Assembly: GCA_015183035.1 (NCBI GenBank)
Contig: JACZZP010000005.1
Location: 1,922,001-1,986,000, forward strand
Reading direction: 5' to 3'
Length of the DNA: 64,000 nucleotides
DNA from: Meloidogyne chitwoodi
Lineage: Eukaryota; Nematoda; Chromadorea; Rhabditida; Meloidogynidae
Positions 50,489 to 62,165 of this stretch are shown in pieces. The position numbers and the translations under genes are program-made. Below the pieces are notes generated by a model. That model was not told where the DNA came from. It searched no databases and saw only the letters and a list, made by a program, of their open reading frames with translations. Position 1 is the stretch's first letter. Every line of letters starts with the position of its first letter.

Positions 50489-53019
50489 ATGAATCATTCT
50501 TCTATAATAAATGATACTTCATTAATACAATTAATTTTATCAAATGAAACAACAACAAATAGTAGTACAACTTTTGAAACAAATTCAACATCAATTTTAT
50601 TATATAATAATACCAATATATTTTGCCCAAAAAATGCTCAATCTTCTATTCCTTATTTTATTTTACAATTTATTTTGCCTAGTATAACAACATTTATTGG
50701 AGTTTTAGGAAACTTTTTGACAATTTTAACAATTTTAATATCTGGATTACTTAAGGTTAATAAAATATAATTAAGGAAAATATAAATTAATTTAAAAATT
50801 AGAAAAACTCTAAATCTTTAAAGCGATAATTGTATGAATAATAATTATTTATTTATACAGAATTATGTTAATAAATATTTAATTGTTTTACTTGCTTCTG
50901 ATTCTATACTTTTATTAAAAGTTATTGCTGAACGTATTTTTAAAATGGGTACAAGATCATATTTTGTTAATTTTGTTGGACAATATTTTTGGAATGTACC
51001 TATTTATGTTAGTAATTTAACTATAATTTTATTGACTATTGAACGATTCTTTGCTGTTGTTTTTCCAATAAGGCATTACAAGGTTTTTTTAATTTATAAA
51101 AAGTTTATAAAAAAGAAAAATATATTAGATAAAGTGTCTTATTTAATTATTAATAGCCTTATATTAGATTTTTAATTTAAAGATTGAAAAGTTTGGGATT
51201 TATGTCTTTTTCTGTAATTAAAAGCGAGGCCAGGTGTCCGTGGAAGTTCGGGATGAAACTTAGTGAGTGGATAGATTGACCCTCCTTAGTATTGCAAATT
51301 GTTAATTATTTTAGCAAAATGGCATATCGGACCGAGTTAAGGGACCCGAAAGTTTTATTTTCCACATATAAGCATTTTATTTCTTCTATAAGTAAGTCTC
51401 TCGGTGGTGCAGTGGTAGTGCTGCTGTTCACCTGGGTTCGAGTCCTTTTAGGGGAAAATAAATTTATTTCATTTTGAATTTGCATTAATTAAAAAAAAAA
51501 TTTAATTTTTAGCATACACAATTTCATCGTTGGAAAATAATTTTAACAATGCTTATCTTCTCTTTATTGGCTAACTTTAATCTTTTACTTGTTATACGCG
51601 AAAAAAATCCTGAATATATAAATAAAAATAATCCTTTTAGATATTATTATAATAATGATTTACCTTTGGCTAAAGTTATAAAAATATTTATTTTTAAATT
51701 TATTTTATTTTTTTCAGCCACTTGTTCTTGGACCTAGAATTTTAATTAGCTTTATTTTTCCAGTATTTGCTGTTTTTCTGGTTAATTTTACAATAATTCT
51801 TAAGCTTCGAACACGTGATATTATTAAAAGTTTGGAATTTTATTTTAATATTTTATTTTAATTTTAAAACATTTTATTAGAAAAGGATTAATTCATAATA
51901 GATTGGGCTTTAGAAACAAAAATAATTTTTTTTATTTGCAAAGTGAATAAAAAAAAGATATATTTCAAATAATTGAGGATATACTTATTTCAATATTTTG
52001 TGTGAAGTAGGAGGATTCAGGGGTATAGGGATTTCGACAGAAAAATCGAGACCGGGATTTAATAATTTCAATACCTTTCTCATGTCGTAATTGGTTAAAG
52101 TGTCGGAATTTGGATTCAAAAAAGTGGGTAATCCTCCCGACCAATGACCCCAACACCACTAAATTCTAATTGAAAAAAATTCCCCAATTCTTGGAACTTT
52201 CTATAAACCCAATTTTATACCTACTTTTTAAATTATCTAAAAAACAGACTCAACTAAAAATATTTTTTTATTTAAAGATAATTCAACAATATCAGCAGAA
52301 ACAAAAACTAACAACAATGTTATTTCTATAATTCCATTAGTTTATGTTTTATTAAATTTTCCATATAATTTAAATATTACTGTTATCAACTTTTTTCATA
52401 TACATAAATTTGATTGTTGGATTCCTAATTTAACATTTCTTAATATATTTTATATTAATTATGCAACTAATTTTGTTCTCTACACAATAACAAGGTTAGG
52501 TAATTGAAACATTATTATATTTTGATAACCAAAGTCCAAAATAAGCTTAGAATGCTATTATTGGAAATTACAAATATATTCGAAAATGAGATTTAAACAA
52601 ATAATTTTATGAATTTTTTTTATCGGTTCTGGATATACGGAATCGCTAGCCTTATAGTCTCAATAAAAGATTTTTTAACAAATAAAAAATAAAAAATGAA
52701 TGTTTCACTTTCTTTGAATAAATTTTACCAAATAACTTGGTCACCATTATATCCTTTAAAAAAGTGATTAAATTTTTAAATAATTCCATAAAAAATGTTT
52801 TTGTATTTAAAAGTGTATTTTACCTTAAATAATTTTAACAAAATATTTTATAATTTTATTTTATTTTTCAGTTCTCAATATAGAGATATATTTGTTAAAT
52901 TGTGGTGGAATGGAACATATAAAAAATATATTAACAAAATATTTAAACCTAATAATAATAAAAAAATAGATGTTGAATCAAATGAATCAAAAACAACAAA
53001 AATAACAAATATTAAATAA
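50489..53019 (+). CDS. Rhodopsin-like seven-transmembrane receptor 2
   Basis: Tandem paralogue of receptor 1 with the same exon plan: 50489-50755, about 50861-51082, 51512-51674, 51717-51835, about 52278-52494 and 52870-53019. It keeps the same motifs (VLGNFLTILTIL, LLASDSILLLK, LTIERFFAVVFP, ISIIPLVYVLLNFPYN). The extracellular N-terminus is longer, threonine-rich, with many N-glycosylation sites. The last exon and its preceding intron are nearly identical to those of receptor 1, while earlier exons have diverged, pointing to recent gene conversion. The intron before 51512 holds a tRNA-derived insert. Confidence 0.7.
51393..51460 (+). repeat. tRNA-derived SINE-like sequence
   Basis: It contains a pol III A box (tggtgcagtggt) and, 32 bases on, a B box (ggttcgagtcc), the two internal promoter parts of a tRNA. 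The stems needed for a full cloverleaf do not pair well, so it is better read as a SINE head than as a tRNA gene. Upstream sequence from about 51220 is less A+T-rich and may belong to the same insertion. Confidence 0.5.
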
Positions 53020-53826
53020 ATAAATAATATTAATTTTTATTTTAATTATAATTCAATTTAATTAAAAATAAATAAATAACTATCAATTAATTAATTTTTT
53101 AAATTAATTTTGATTTTAAAAAATATTATTATTTTTAACTTTCATTATATTTTTTTAAATTTTTTTTAACGAAATTAATTTAAAAATAAATCAATTATAG
53201 TCAGATTTCTCTCATTAATTAAATAAAATACATAAAAAGAATCCTTGTTTATTTTTCAAAACTTTTTTATTAATAGCTGTGTAAACTATTTATTTATTTT
53301 CTAATACATATAGCTAGATAATCCATATTATTTTAAATATTAAATTAAATAAATTATAATCTAGCTTATTCTACTAAATTAATTATTAAAATATTATTTT
53401 TTAAATCTTACATTAATTAGCAAAAATAATTTTTTAAATAAATTTAAGAAATAAATCAATAAAAATATAATAATTAGGAAATAGCTTTTTATTTATTTTT
53501 TTAACGTGTATAAAAATTATTCATGAGTTAGTAATGAATTATTTTTGTGAAATAAAATTTGTTTCAGTAATTTTATTTTATATAAATATTTTTATAAATT
53601 ATTTTTATTTAACCAATATTTGATGTTTTCAAATAAATAAATTAATTATATACACTAATTAGACAATTATTATATATTTATTTTGAAAAAATATTCCTAA
53701 TAATTGTAGTTTAAAGTTAATGAGGATTTTCGAATATTAAATTAGTTAATCATCTTAAAGGATATTAATAAAAACAAATAAATAATATTTATTTATTTTT
53801 ATAAAATTTTGAAACAAAAATATTAA
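53020..53826. other. Intergenic before GT14 gene 2
   Basis: About 800 bp without a gene; the first part is shared with the 3' flank of receptor 1. Confidence 0.5.
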
Positions 53827-56447
53827 ATGACAACTATTTCGTCAGATATAAAATATATACCTTTAACCCCAATACCCTTTGTAAGTTTTATTTAAAAAAT
53901 AATAAATAAATTTATTTTTACAATTTTTAAAATTAATTTATTATTTTAAAATTAATTTAATATTTTTTAAAATTTATTTTTTAGTTTAAACAACAAAAAA
54001 TACGTTGTGTTTTTATAATTTGTTTTTCAGTATTTATTATTATTTTATTATTATATTTATTTTTATTGCCTGATAATTTTTATATTAAATTATCATTAAT
54101 AAATAATATTAATTTAAAAGAAATAAATGAAGAAAAAGCTCTTGAGGAAATTAATAAAAATATTTGGAAATCATTAAGTGATGAACAAAATGGAAATTGG
54201 GTAAATTTTATATAATAAAATTAAAATTTAATTTTTTCTTTTTATATTAAATATATTTAAACAATTTTTTTTAATTAAAAAATTTTGCGTCCGAATTATT
54301 TCTGCGCCCAATAATCATTTATCGTTTTAATTAATAAAATATTTTTAGAAAAGATTTAATTGTAAACGTATTGTACATGGAGATAAAGATTATCTTTACA
54401 ACTTAAAAAATAAAACAATTATTTACAAAGATGAAATAAAATTAGCAACGGACTGTAAGGCTATATATAAAAGAAATTATTTTTTAGAAAAATCAATGTC
54501 TGACGAAGAAAAACAATTTCCTATTGCTTATGCTAGAATTGTATATCAGGTAAATTATTAAATTAATATATTAAATAATAAATTTAAAAAAAAGGATTAT
54601 CGTTTTTTGGAAGCAGAATTAGCTACAAATTATCATCCACAAAATTGGTATTGTTTTGCTATTGATTCAAAAGCAAATGAATTATTTTATAAAAGAATGA
54701 ATGCTTTAGCTAATTGTTTTAAAAATATAATAATTCCAAAAGAAAGATTTTCTGTTGATAGTAATGGTATAAAATAAATAAATAAATTAATTAATTAATT
54801 TAAATTTTATAAAAAAGGTCATGGAATGGGAAAAGCACATTTGTCTTGTTTTAAAGAATTAATTAAAAAAGAAATAAAATGGGAATATATTATAACATTA
54901 CAAAATCATGATATTCAAATAAAAACAAATAAAGAAATTGTTCAAATTTTTAAATGGTTAAATGGTTCTTGTGATGCTCAATTCAAATTAAACAGTCCAG
55001 TTCAAAAAGATAGATTAAATCATCTAAAAAAACATTTTAATTGGACAATTGAAAGTCTTAATTTATTTAAAAATGGTTAGAAAATTAATTAACTAAATAA
55101 TGCTACTTTTCTGTTATACTACAAATATTAAAAAAAAAACAATAAAACAAAAACATGAAAAAATTTAAAATAAAAAACATTAACAAAAACATAAATAAAA
55201 TGTTTTTATCTGTTGTTTTACAAAAGAAGAAACATAAAAATAAAGATGTAGCATAACTGAAAAGTAACTTAATTTAAATTTTTAAAAATTAATTAATTAA
55301 ATTATATAATTTTTTAATTAAAAAAAAAAGAAACATTAAATAAAAGCTTTGATGACAAAGGATCTCCCCTTTCATTAAACTTGGCTACAGGAAACGTTCA
55401 AACAAGTTTAGCAAGACCCTTTGTTGATTTTTTAATTAATAAACTTAATTTAAACAAAATGCTTGATCAGTTAGATAATGAGTATTAAGATTTTTTAATA
55501 AATTATTAACAAATTAATTTTAGTGGTTATGCGAGTGATGAATTTTTTATTCCAACTCTTTTGGCTTCAAATAATTTACAAGCACCTAATACATTCCCTT
55601 ACAAATGTATTAAACAAAATTATGTTCCACATATAACTAGGTAATTAATTTTAAATTTAATAAATTAAAATTTAACAAAATTAATAAAAAATAAAATAAA
55701 ACACTGATGCGAAAAATGGAAATAATTTTTGGTTCCGCCCTATGTAAAACTCGCTTCATGCTCAAAAAATTGTTAACATAAAAATTAAAAAAAAATATTT
55801 ATCTAATTTAAATAATTATTTAGATTCACTTTATGGTATTTTTCTAAAGAAAAATGCTATAGTGGTAATATGCGACATCATCTATGTGTATTTGGATTAG
55901 AAGATTTGGTAAAAAAATATTTTAAAATATTAATTATTTTTTTAAAATATTTTAGTGGCATTATTTTTATAAATCCAAATATTTATTTTTAAATAAAATG
56001 ATGCCTCAAGTTGATTTTGGTGCAATAATTTGTTTACATGAAGAAATGAGAAGAAGAACATTAATAGATAAAAGCATTAAAAGACTAAATTCAACAATTT
56101 ATCAAAATTTGCCACAGGTAAATTAAAATTTTATTGTTTTTCTTCTCCGAGGTATTGGTCTAAAATTGATTTATTTTCGAGTAGAATTTTTGGAGAAAAA
56201 TGGATATTAACCCGTGCAAACGGTGAAAGTATTTATATTATCGGGTATTAAGGCATTGAAATAAACTATATGTCTACAATATTTTATCCTATTAAAATTT
56301 TTTTATAGTTTCTTAAAAAATTATTTTAGATTTTGATACTACTAAATTAAGTTTTTATTTAAAATTTTTAAGACTCGATTTCATCAGCAATGGCGACGAC
56401 GAACTTTGGGAACAATTGATTTACAAAAATTCAATTGTGAAATTTAA
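53827..56447 (+). CDS. GT14 core-2/I-branching glycosyltransferase 2
   Basis: The first exon 53827-53881 encodes a short cytosolic tail. The second exon (about 53983-54199) encodes one transmembrane anchor (CVFIICFSVFIIILLLYLFL), giving type II topology. Catalytic-domain exons follow: 54350-54548 (FPIAYARIVYQ), 54595-54765 (NWYCFAIDSKAN), 54818-55076 (LQNHDIQIKTN), 55331-55485 (SLARPFVDFL), 55524-55640, 55824-55908 (HLCVFGLEDL), 55957-56116 and 56371-56447. It should act in the Golgi on glycan branches. The nucleotide-sugar donor cannot be told. One exon is almost identical to that of gene 1 for about 155 bp before abruptly diverging. Confidence 0.75.
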
Positions 56448-57082
56448 TAAAAATATTATTGTTAAGTAATACACTAATAGTCTAAATATATCTTTTATAA
56501 CTTTACATTCCAGATAATCTAAAAAATTTTACTAATTTTGCATATTTTATATTTTTCTGTTATTTTTTTTTAAATTAATCTATTATAAATTTTTAACTTT
56601 TATAAACAAACAATTAGGTATTTTATTTATAAAATAAATTTTATTTATTCCTTATATGTAATAAAAGGATAGTCGAGTAAAGAAAACAAAAAATTTAAAA
56701 TGTTGTTTTTCATTATGCCAACTCATCAAAAAAATAATATTTTATGTTTTTAGTTAAAATTTTTTTAATTTTTATGAAACATATTAAAAATGTTTATTAT
56801 TCAAATCGCTCGTATGGCCGTAAAAAAGCGCAGGCAATGGTTTCCGTTCGACATTCCCAACAATAACTTTTCCGCATAGATTTTTTAATAAATAAAATGT
56901 AAATTTTAATCTTTATGACAATTATAATATTTTAGAGGAATTGAAGACAATTGAACTTATTGATTAAATAAACCCTTTTCTAATATTTATTTTCCTTGAA
57001 AATATAAATAAAGAAAATTAAATAAATAATGTAAAAAATAACCAAAAAATTTATTAATTTTTAATTACATAATTCCACAGAT
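56448..57082. other. Intergenic between GT14 genes 2 and 3
   Basis: About 630 bp, no gene found; should hold the promoter of GT14 gene 3. Confidence 0.5.
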
Positions 57083-59527
57083 ATGAGACATATTCGTCTT
57101 CAAAATTATTTTAAATTTTTTTTGATAGCAGCATTATTTACTTTAATAATTTATTATGTTTTTCTTCCAAATTTATTATTATTTAAAAATTTTAGAATTA
57201 CTACAACTTTACAAATAAATGATTTGAAAAAAATTAATGAAAGAATTTGGAATTCAATTCAGACAGAAATTAAATCAAATAAAGTAAAAAATTAATTTTA
57301 AAAAAATATTTTTTTATAAATTTTTTTAGAAGCATATTGACTGTAAAAGAATTATTTCTGGAGATGAAAATTATATAAATTTACAAACAAATTCTAGATT
57401 AATTTATAATGATACAGATAATTTATTAATGGACTGTAAATCAATTAAAGAAAGAAATTATTTTTTGGAAAAATCTTTATCAAATAAAGAAAGAAAATTC
57501 CCATTTGCTTATGCTAGAATTGTATATCAGGTAAATTATTAAATTAATTAAATATTAAAATCTAATTGAGAAGTAGTATGTTTTTTGTTCTTTTAAAGTA
57601 AAATGATTTCTAGAAGAAGAAAATAAAAGCTTTTATAATAAGTTTTTGCAACTTGAAATAAACTTGACATGATATTTGGCTTAAGCTTGATCTTAAAACT
57701 TGAAAATAAGGCTTAAACATAAAACTTGATTCAATTTATAAAGTTTTACCTATAGTTTCATTGTGTATTATTTTTTGTTTTATTTATGTTATAGTTTATG
57801 ATTGGTAAAGTTTTGTTGTTTTATAATGTTTTAACAATTGTTTTTGATATAGTAATGTTTTTTTCGATTTTTAAGAAATGCCTAGACTAATTAAATCAAG
57901 TTTGCTTATGTTTATGTGTTTTTATTTTGTTTTTTAGAAATGTTTGTAAGTATGTATGTTGTTTATGTTTTTGCTGGCGAAGTAGATCGCCCTAAGGGCG
58001 ATCTACTTCGTTAGTAAATAATAAATTAAAAAAAGGATTATCGTTTTTTGGAAGCAGAATTAGCTACAAATTATCAACCACAAAATTGGTATTGTTTTGC
58101 TATTGATTCAAAAGCAAATGAAAATTTTTATAAAAAAGTTAAATCTTTGGCTAATTGTTTTAAAAATATAATAATTCCAAAGGAAAGGGTTCCTGTCGAA
58201 AGTAATGGTTAGTTTTTTTTTTAATTTCAATTTATTTATTTAAATTAATTAATTTAAGGTCATAATATGGGAGCAGCATTCATGACATGCTTAAAAGAAT
58301 TATCTAAAAAAGAAAAACATTGGGAATATGTTTTTACTCTTCAAAATGATGATATACAAATAAAAACAAATGAAGAAATTGTACAAATATTAAAATGGTT
58401 AAATGGAGCTAATGATGTTGAATTTGAATTTAGACAAAGTGAAACACTTGAAATGCTTAATAAATTACATCAACAATTCAATTGGACATTTAAAGATTTA
58501 AATCTTTTTAAAGATGGTTAGTTAATTTTTTATTCCCTATTTTTAAAAATTTTATCTTAGATTTAAATAATAATAATTAGTTTATAAATTTTTAAGAAAA
58601 ATTAAATAATCAAATTGATTCAAAAGGAAAGCTTTTATCACTTCAATTAAGTAAAGGATATGTACAAACAAGTTTAACAAGACCTTTTGTTGATTTTATT
58701 GCAAATAAACTTAATTTAAATAAAATGCTTGAACATTTAGATACTTGGTTAATTATTTTAATTTTTTACCATTTTAAAATTATTTTAAGGATTTATGCAT
58801 CTGATGAAATGTTTTTTCAAACATTAATTGCATCAGATGATTTAAAGGCAACGAATGCTTTTACGCGTAAATGTATTGAAAGAAAAACTAATATTCCATA
58901 TACTTCAAGGTATTTTTTAATTAAATAGTGTGTTTAGTATTATTATTATTATTATAGATTCACCCCCTGCGTCACCGCCATATTGCTCCTCACCCCTCAC
59001 CTATGGCATTTTTAGCTCATCCCCACCCCGATCCCCGAGTTTTTATTCCCAGTCTTTTCGTTCACCTGAGGTGGGGAAATGGTTTACTTTTTCTTTTTAA
59101 GTATTATTTTAAAGATTTACTATTTGGAAAGATGATGGTTCATTATTTAAATGTTACAGTGGTAATTGGCGTAATTCCCTTTGTGTTTTTGGTGTAGAGG
59201 ATTTGGTATTATTTTTTTTTAATTAAAAAATAAATTATTTTAATTAAAAGTCAAAAAATTTACGTGATAATAAATATATTTTTGCAAATAAAGTTCAATC
59301 AGAATTTGATTTTGGTGCTGCTCTTTGTTGGCATGAAGAGATGAGAAATAGAACATTTATTAAAAAAGGATTAAATAGATTAAATAATAAATTATATCAA
59401 AATTGGCCACAGGTAAATGTTTAATTAATTTATTTTAATTTATTTTATTTTTAAGACTCGTTTTCACAAAGAAATGTTAAAAACAGGCAAAGTAGACTTT
59501 AATAAATTTAATTGTAATCAATATTAA
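57083..59527 (+). CDS. GT14 core-2/I-branching glycosyltransferase 3
   Basis: The first exon, 57083-57283, has the anchor (FFLIAALFTLIIYYVFLPNL). Further exons: 57331-57530, 58036-58206, about 58259-58518 (LQNDDIQIKTNEEIVQI), 58600-58746, 58790-58908 (YASDEMFFQTLIASDDLK), 59116-59203 (FTIWKDDGSLFKC, then SLCVFGVEDL), 59250-59413 and 59455-59527. The intron before 59116 contains a G+C-rich insert with a misleading open frame; the correct acceptor follows tttaaag. The intron at 57531-58035 is enlarged by an insertion that carries a 16-bp-arm hairpin. All family blocks are intact. Confidence 0.72.
57978..58010. repeat. Perfect 16-bp-arm hairpin in an intron
   Basis: cgaagtagatcgccct, one spacer base, then the exact inverted copy, ending cttcg. 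It is G+C-rich in an A+T-rich intron, like the palindrome at 22098-22140. Confidence 0.9.
58958..59105. other. G+C-rich insertion in GT14 gene 3 intron
   Basis: About 150 bp (attcaccccctgcgtcaccg ... cacctgaggtggggaaat) with composition unlike its surroundings, absent from the corresponding intron of GT14 gene 2. The end cacctgaggtgggg is partly self-complementary. No repeat family is recognised. Confidence 0.5.
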
Positions 59528-61156
59528 AAAATTATTATTTTTTATTTAAAAATACTTTAAAATAAAATAAAAATTAAACTCTAAATATTTTTATTAAATA
59601 AACATAGATTTTTTTAAAATAAACTCATATTTTTGTTTAAATTATTAAATTTATTTTCTCTACAACAAAAAACAGCAAACAAATATTAAAGTACATACAT
59701 ATTTTAATTGTTTTTATTTATTTATTGACTTTCTTAAGATTTGCTTTTATTTGTTTTTTATTAATACAAATAACTTACATATAAAGATATGTATAAATAT
59801 TTATAATGAATAATTTAATATAAAAATAATTTTTTTAGTAAGAAAAACTGGAAAATTTTATTTATTATAAAATTATTATTTATTTTTGTGTAAATACTGC
59901 AATACTTTAATTAATTAAAATTCTATTTTATATTTTTTAAGAAAAATTTTGTATTTTTAAAATGATTTATTTTTTAATATTTAATTATTATATAAATTAA
60001 AATTTAAAAACATAAAAAAATTTATTTATAAATTAAATTTTTTTAATTTAAATTTGAGCTATTTAAAAGACTAAATTTCACTTTTTAAAATAAAAGCTTA
60101 AGTCTTATTTCAAGTTCAAGTTTATTTTAAAGTTGCAAACTTAACTATAAAAACCCTCATTTCTCCTCCTCAAATCCTTTGTCTTTAAGAGAACAGACTG
60201 ACAAACTATTCTCAATTATATAATCAGATAAGATACCTAGTAAGTACTATAATAATTTTATTAATTAAATAAATTTTATAAGATGACAAAAAAGTAATTT
60301 CAGATGTTCAGGAATTTCTGAGCCAAAAATTCACGGGAATTTTTGATTTTCGTAAATAGGTCTACCTAATAGATTTCTAAATTACCTGTTATTTATTTTA
60401 ATGCAGCAAAATTTACTTTTTCGAAAATTTTCATAAATTATAGGAAAATATTTTTATTAAAAAAGGGGTCCTTTTGATTTATAACCAATTATTTTAATTA
60501 ATCCATTAAATTCTAATTTAAAAATAATAATTTTAAATTTTTTATTTTTTTAAATTTATTTTATAATATGTAAATACGAAAGTTTTTTTTATTCTCGTTT
60601 TTAATCACTAAAAATGTATTTGTGAAATAGTTAAGCAAATAAAAAAAATTTTAAATTTTTTTATAATCTAAGAAATATTCTTATTTTAAAATAGTTAATA
60701 TTTTATTGATATTTTTGTCATAAAAATAAATAAAAATTTCTTTTATTGACTTTTACATATAAAATATATATATTTTTCAAAAATTATATTTGACTTAATA
60801 ATAACGAATAATTTGTATATACTAATTAATTAAAATTAATTTTTAATTTATTTATTATTTAATTTTATATTAAATAAATAATTGTTTTTAATTTATGAAT
60901 CACATCAATTAATTTTTTTTTTACTTTTATATTAGCATTAACCATTAATAAATATGAGTACATATTTTAAAAAAAATATAAGCAAAAGAAAAACAAAAAT
61001 TTTAAATTTTAAATCATAAATGTTTACTCAGTATTTCCTTTCCTACAACTTAAATATCATCTATATTAATCATATTTTATATAAAATTTCATTGATCTTT
61101 TTTCAGCATACAAAATACAAACATTACTAGCAACATAAATATTTTTTAATTAAATT

Positions 61157-61270
61157 ACCGCATTTCCTCTAATACGCACCCTCTATTAGAAGCGCACCCT
61201 CCAATATAAGCGCACCCTACGAAGAGGTTGAAAAATACAAGCGCATGCGCTTTATTAGAGGAAATGCGGT
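61157..61270. mobile_element. Small foldback/MITE, 114 bp
   Basis: accgcatttcctctaata and its inverted copy tattagaggaaatgcggt form the ends; the inside has three cgcaccct copies and a gcgcatgcgc palindrome. TA lies on each side, which would fit a Tc1/mariner-type insertion. Confidence 0.65.
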
Positions 61271-61497
61271 ATATTTAAACAAATAAAAATTTTTTTTCTT
61301 TTTTTTTTAATTTTGTCTCTATTTAAAAATTAAAAAATAATTCATATGTTCTTCTCTTATAAGCTAATCAATCTTTCTATGTAAAATGCTTTATGTAAAT
61401 AATAAATCCACTTTTACTATTTTACTACTTTTTATTTAAAATAAATTTATTTATTTAAATAATTTTTATCAATTTATTATTTTTTTTTAAATATAAA

Positions 61498-61830
61498 TGT
61501 TGTATCTTAAGTTTCCTACTTAAGTGCAACTGGTGTGTCCAAGATACTGAAGAGTAGTCGAGCAACAAGCAAACAGTTTATCACGTTTGAAATACAATGA
61601 AAGTAGAGAATAGGAAGTGTAGTTGTAGGCGAAGGTTGCGATATGTTCTCGACTGGTTATTTACTGGTGCTTATATAGTCAATTGACTAGACCGTTAAAG
61701 GTGTCTATAAAAGACCACCACTCATATACAACAATAAAGTTCAAAGAATTCCCCAAAATTAAAAAATATATCTCTTAAAATTCCTTTATTTCCCACTTAT
61801 TATGACCTTAGATTATTGTTGTGGATCATG
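61498..61830 (+). repeat. Possible solo LTR
   Basis: Less A+T-rich than its flanks. It starts tgttgtatcttaag, has a TATA-like tataaaag at about 61706, an aataaag polyadenylation-like signal about 30 bp later, and ends near gtggatca. TG...CA ends are possible but no target duplication is clear. Confidence 0.3.
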
Positions 61831-62165
61831 TTAAAATTATATGATTAATATTTTTTATATTCTTTTTATTTATTTCTATTAAACTTTTATTAATAATCAT
61901 ATTGTCATTCTTTTTAAAATTCCCAAATATTATTGTCTTTTTACTTTTAAGATGTGTCATTTTTTCTTGAATATATAACCCATCATTTTCACCCCATTAA
62001 TAATCTTCCTTAACTATCATAAAAATATAATAAAACTTTTCCAAGAATAAATATATTAAAATTTAAAAGGTTTCATTTTTGGTTAAAAAATTGTAAGTTT
62101 AATTGTCAGTTCAGACAATTATACCTAATTTATTTTTATTATTTTTCAGAATTTAAAAAAAAATT

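Larger units (their letters stand above)
59528..62165. other. Intergenic between GT14 genes 3 and 4
   Basis: 2.6 kb without genes. It contains a foldback at 61157-61270 and an LTR-like stretch at about 61500-61830. The rest is A+T-rich. Confidence 0.5.

Noticed and set aside
51965..52159. 64-codon minus-strand frame and a second tRNA-like stretch near 52080
   Set aside because: It lies in a receptor intron; an A-box-like tggttaaagtg is present but no convincing B box or cloverleaf.
59003..59197. 64-codon frame in GT14 gene 3
   Set aside because: It runs through the G+C-rich intron insert and then reads the true exon in the wrong frame; the paralogue places the acceptor just before 59116.
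61498..61830. Full LTR retrotransposon
   Set aside because: Only one LTR-like stretch is seen, with no gag or pol sequence and no clear target duplication; kept only as a weak solo-LTR candidate.
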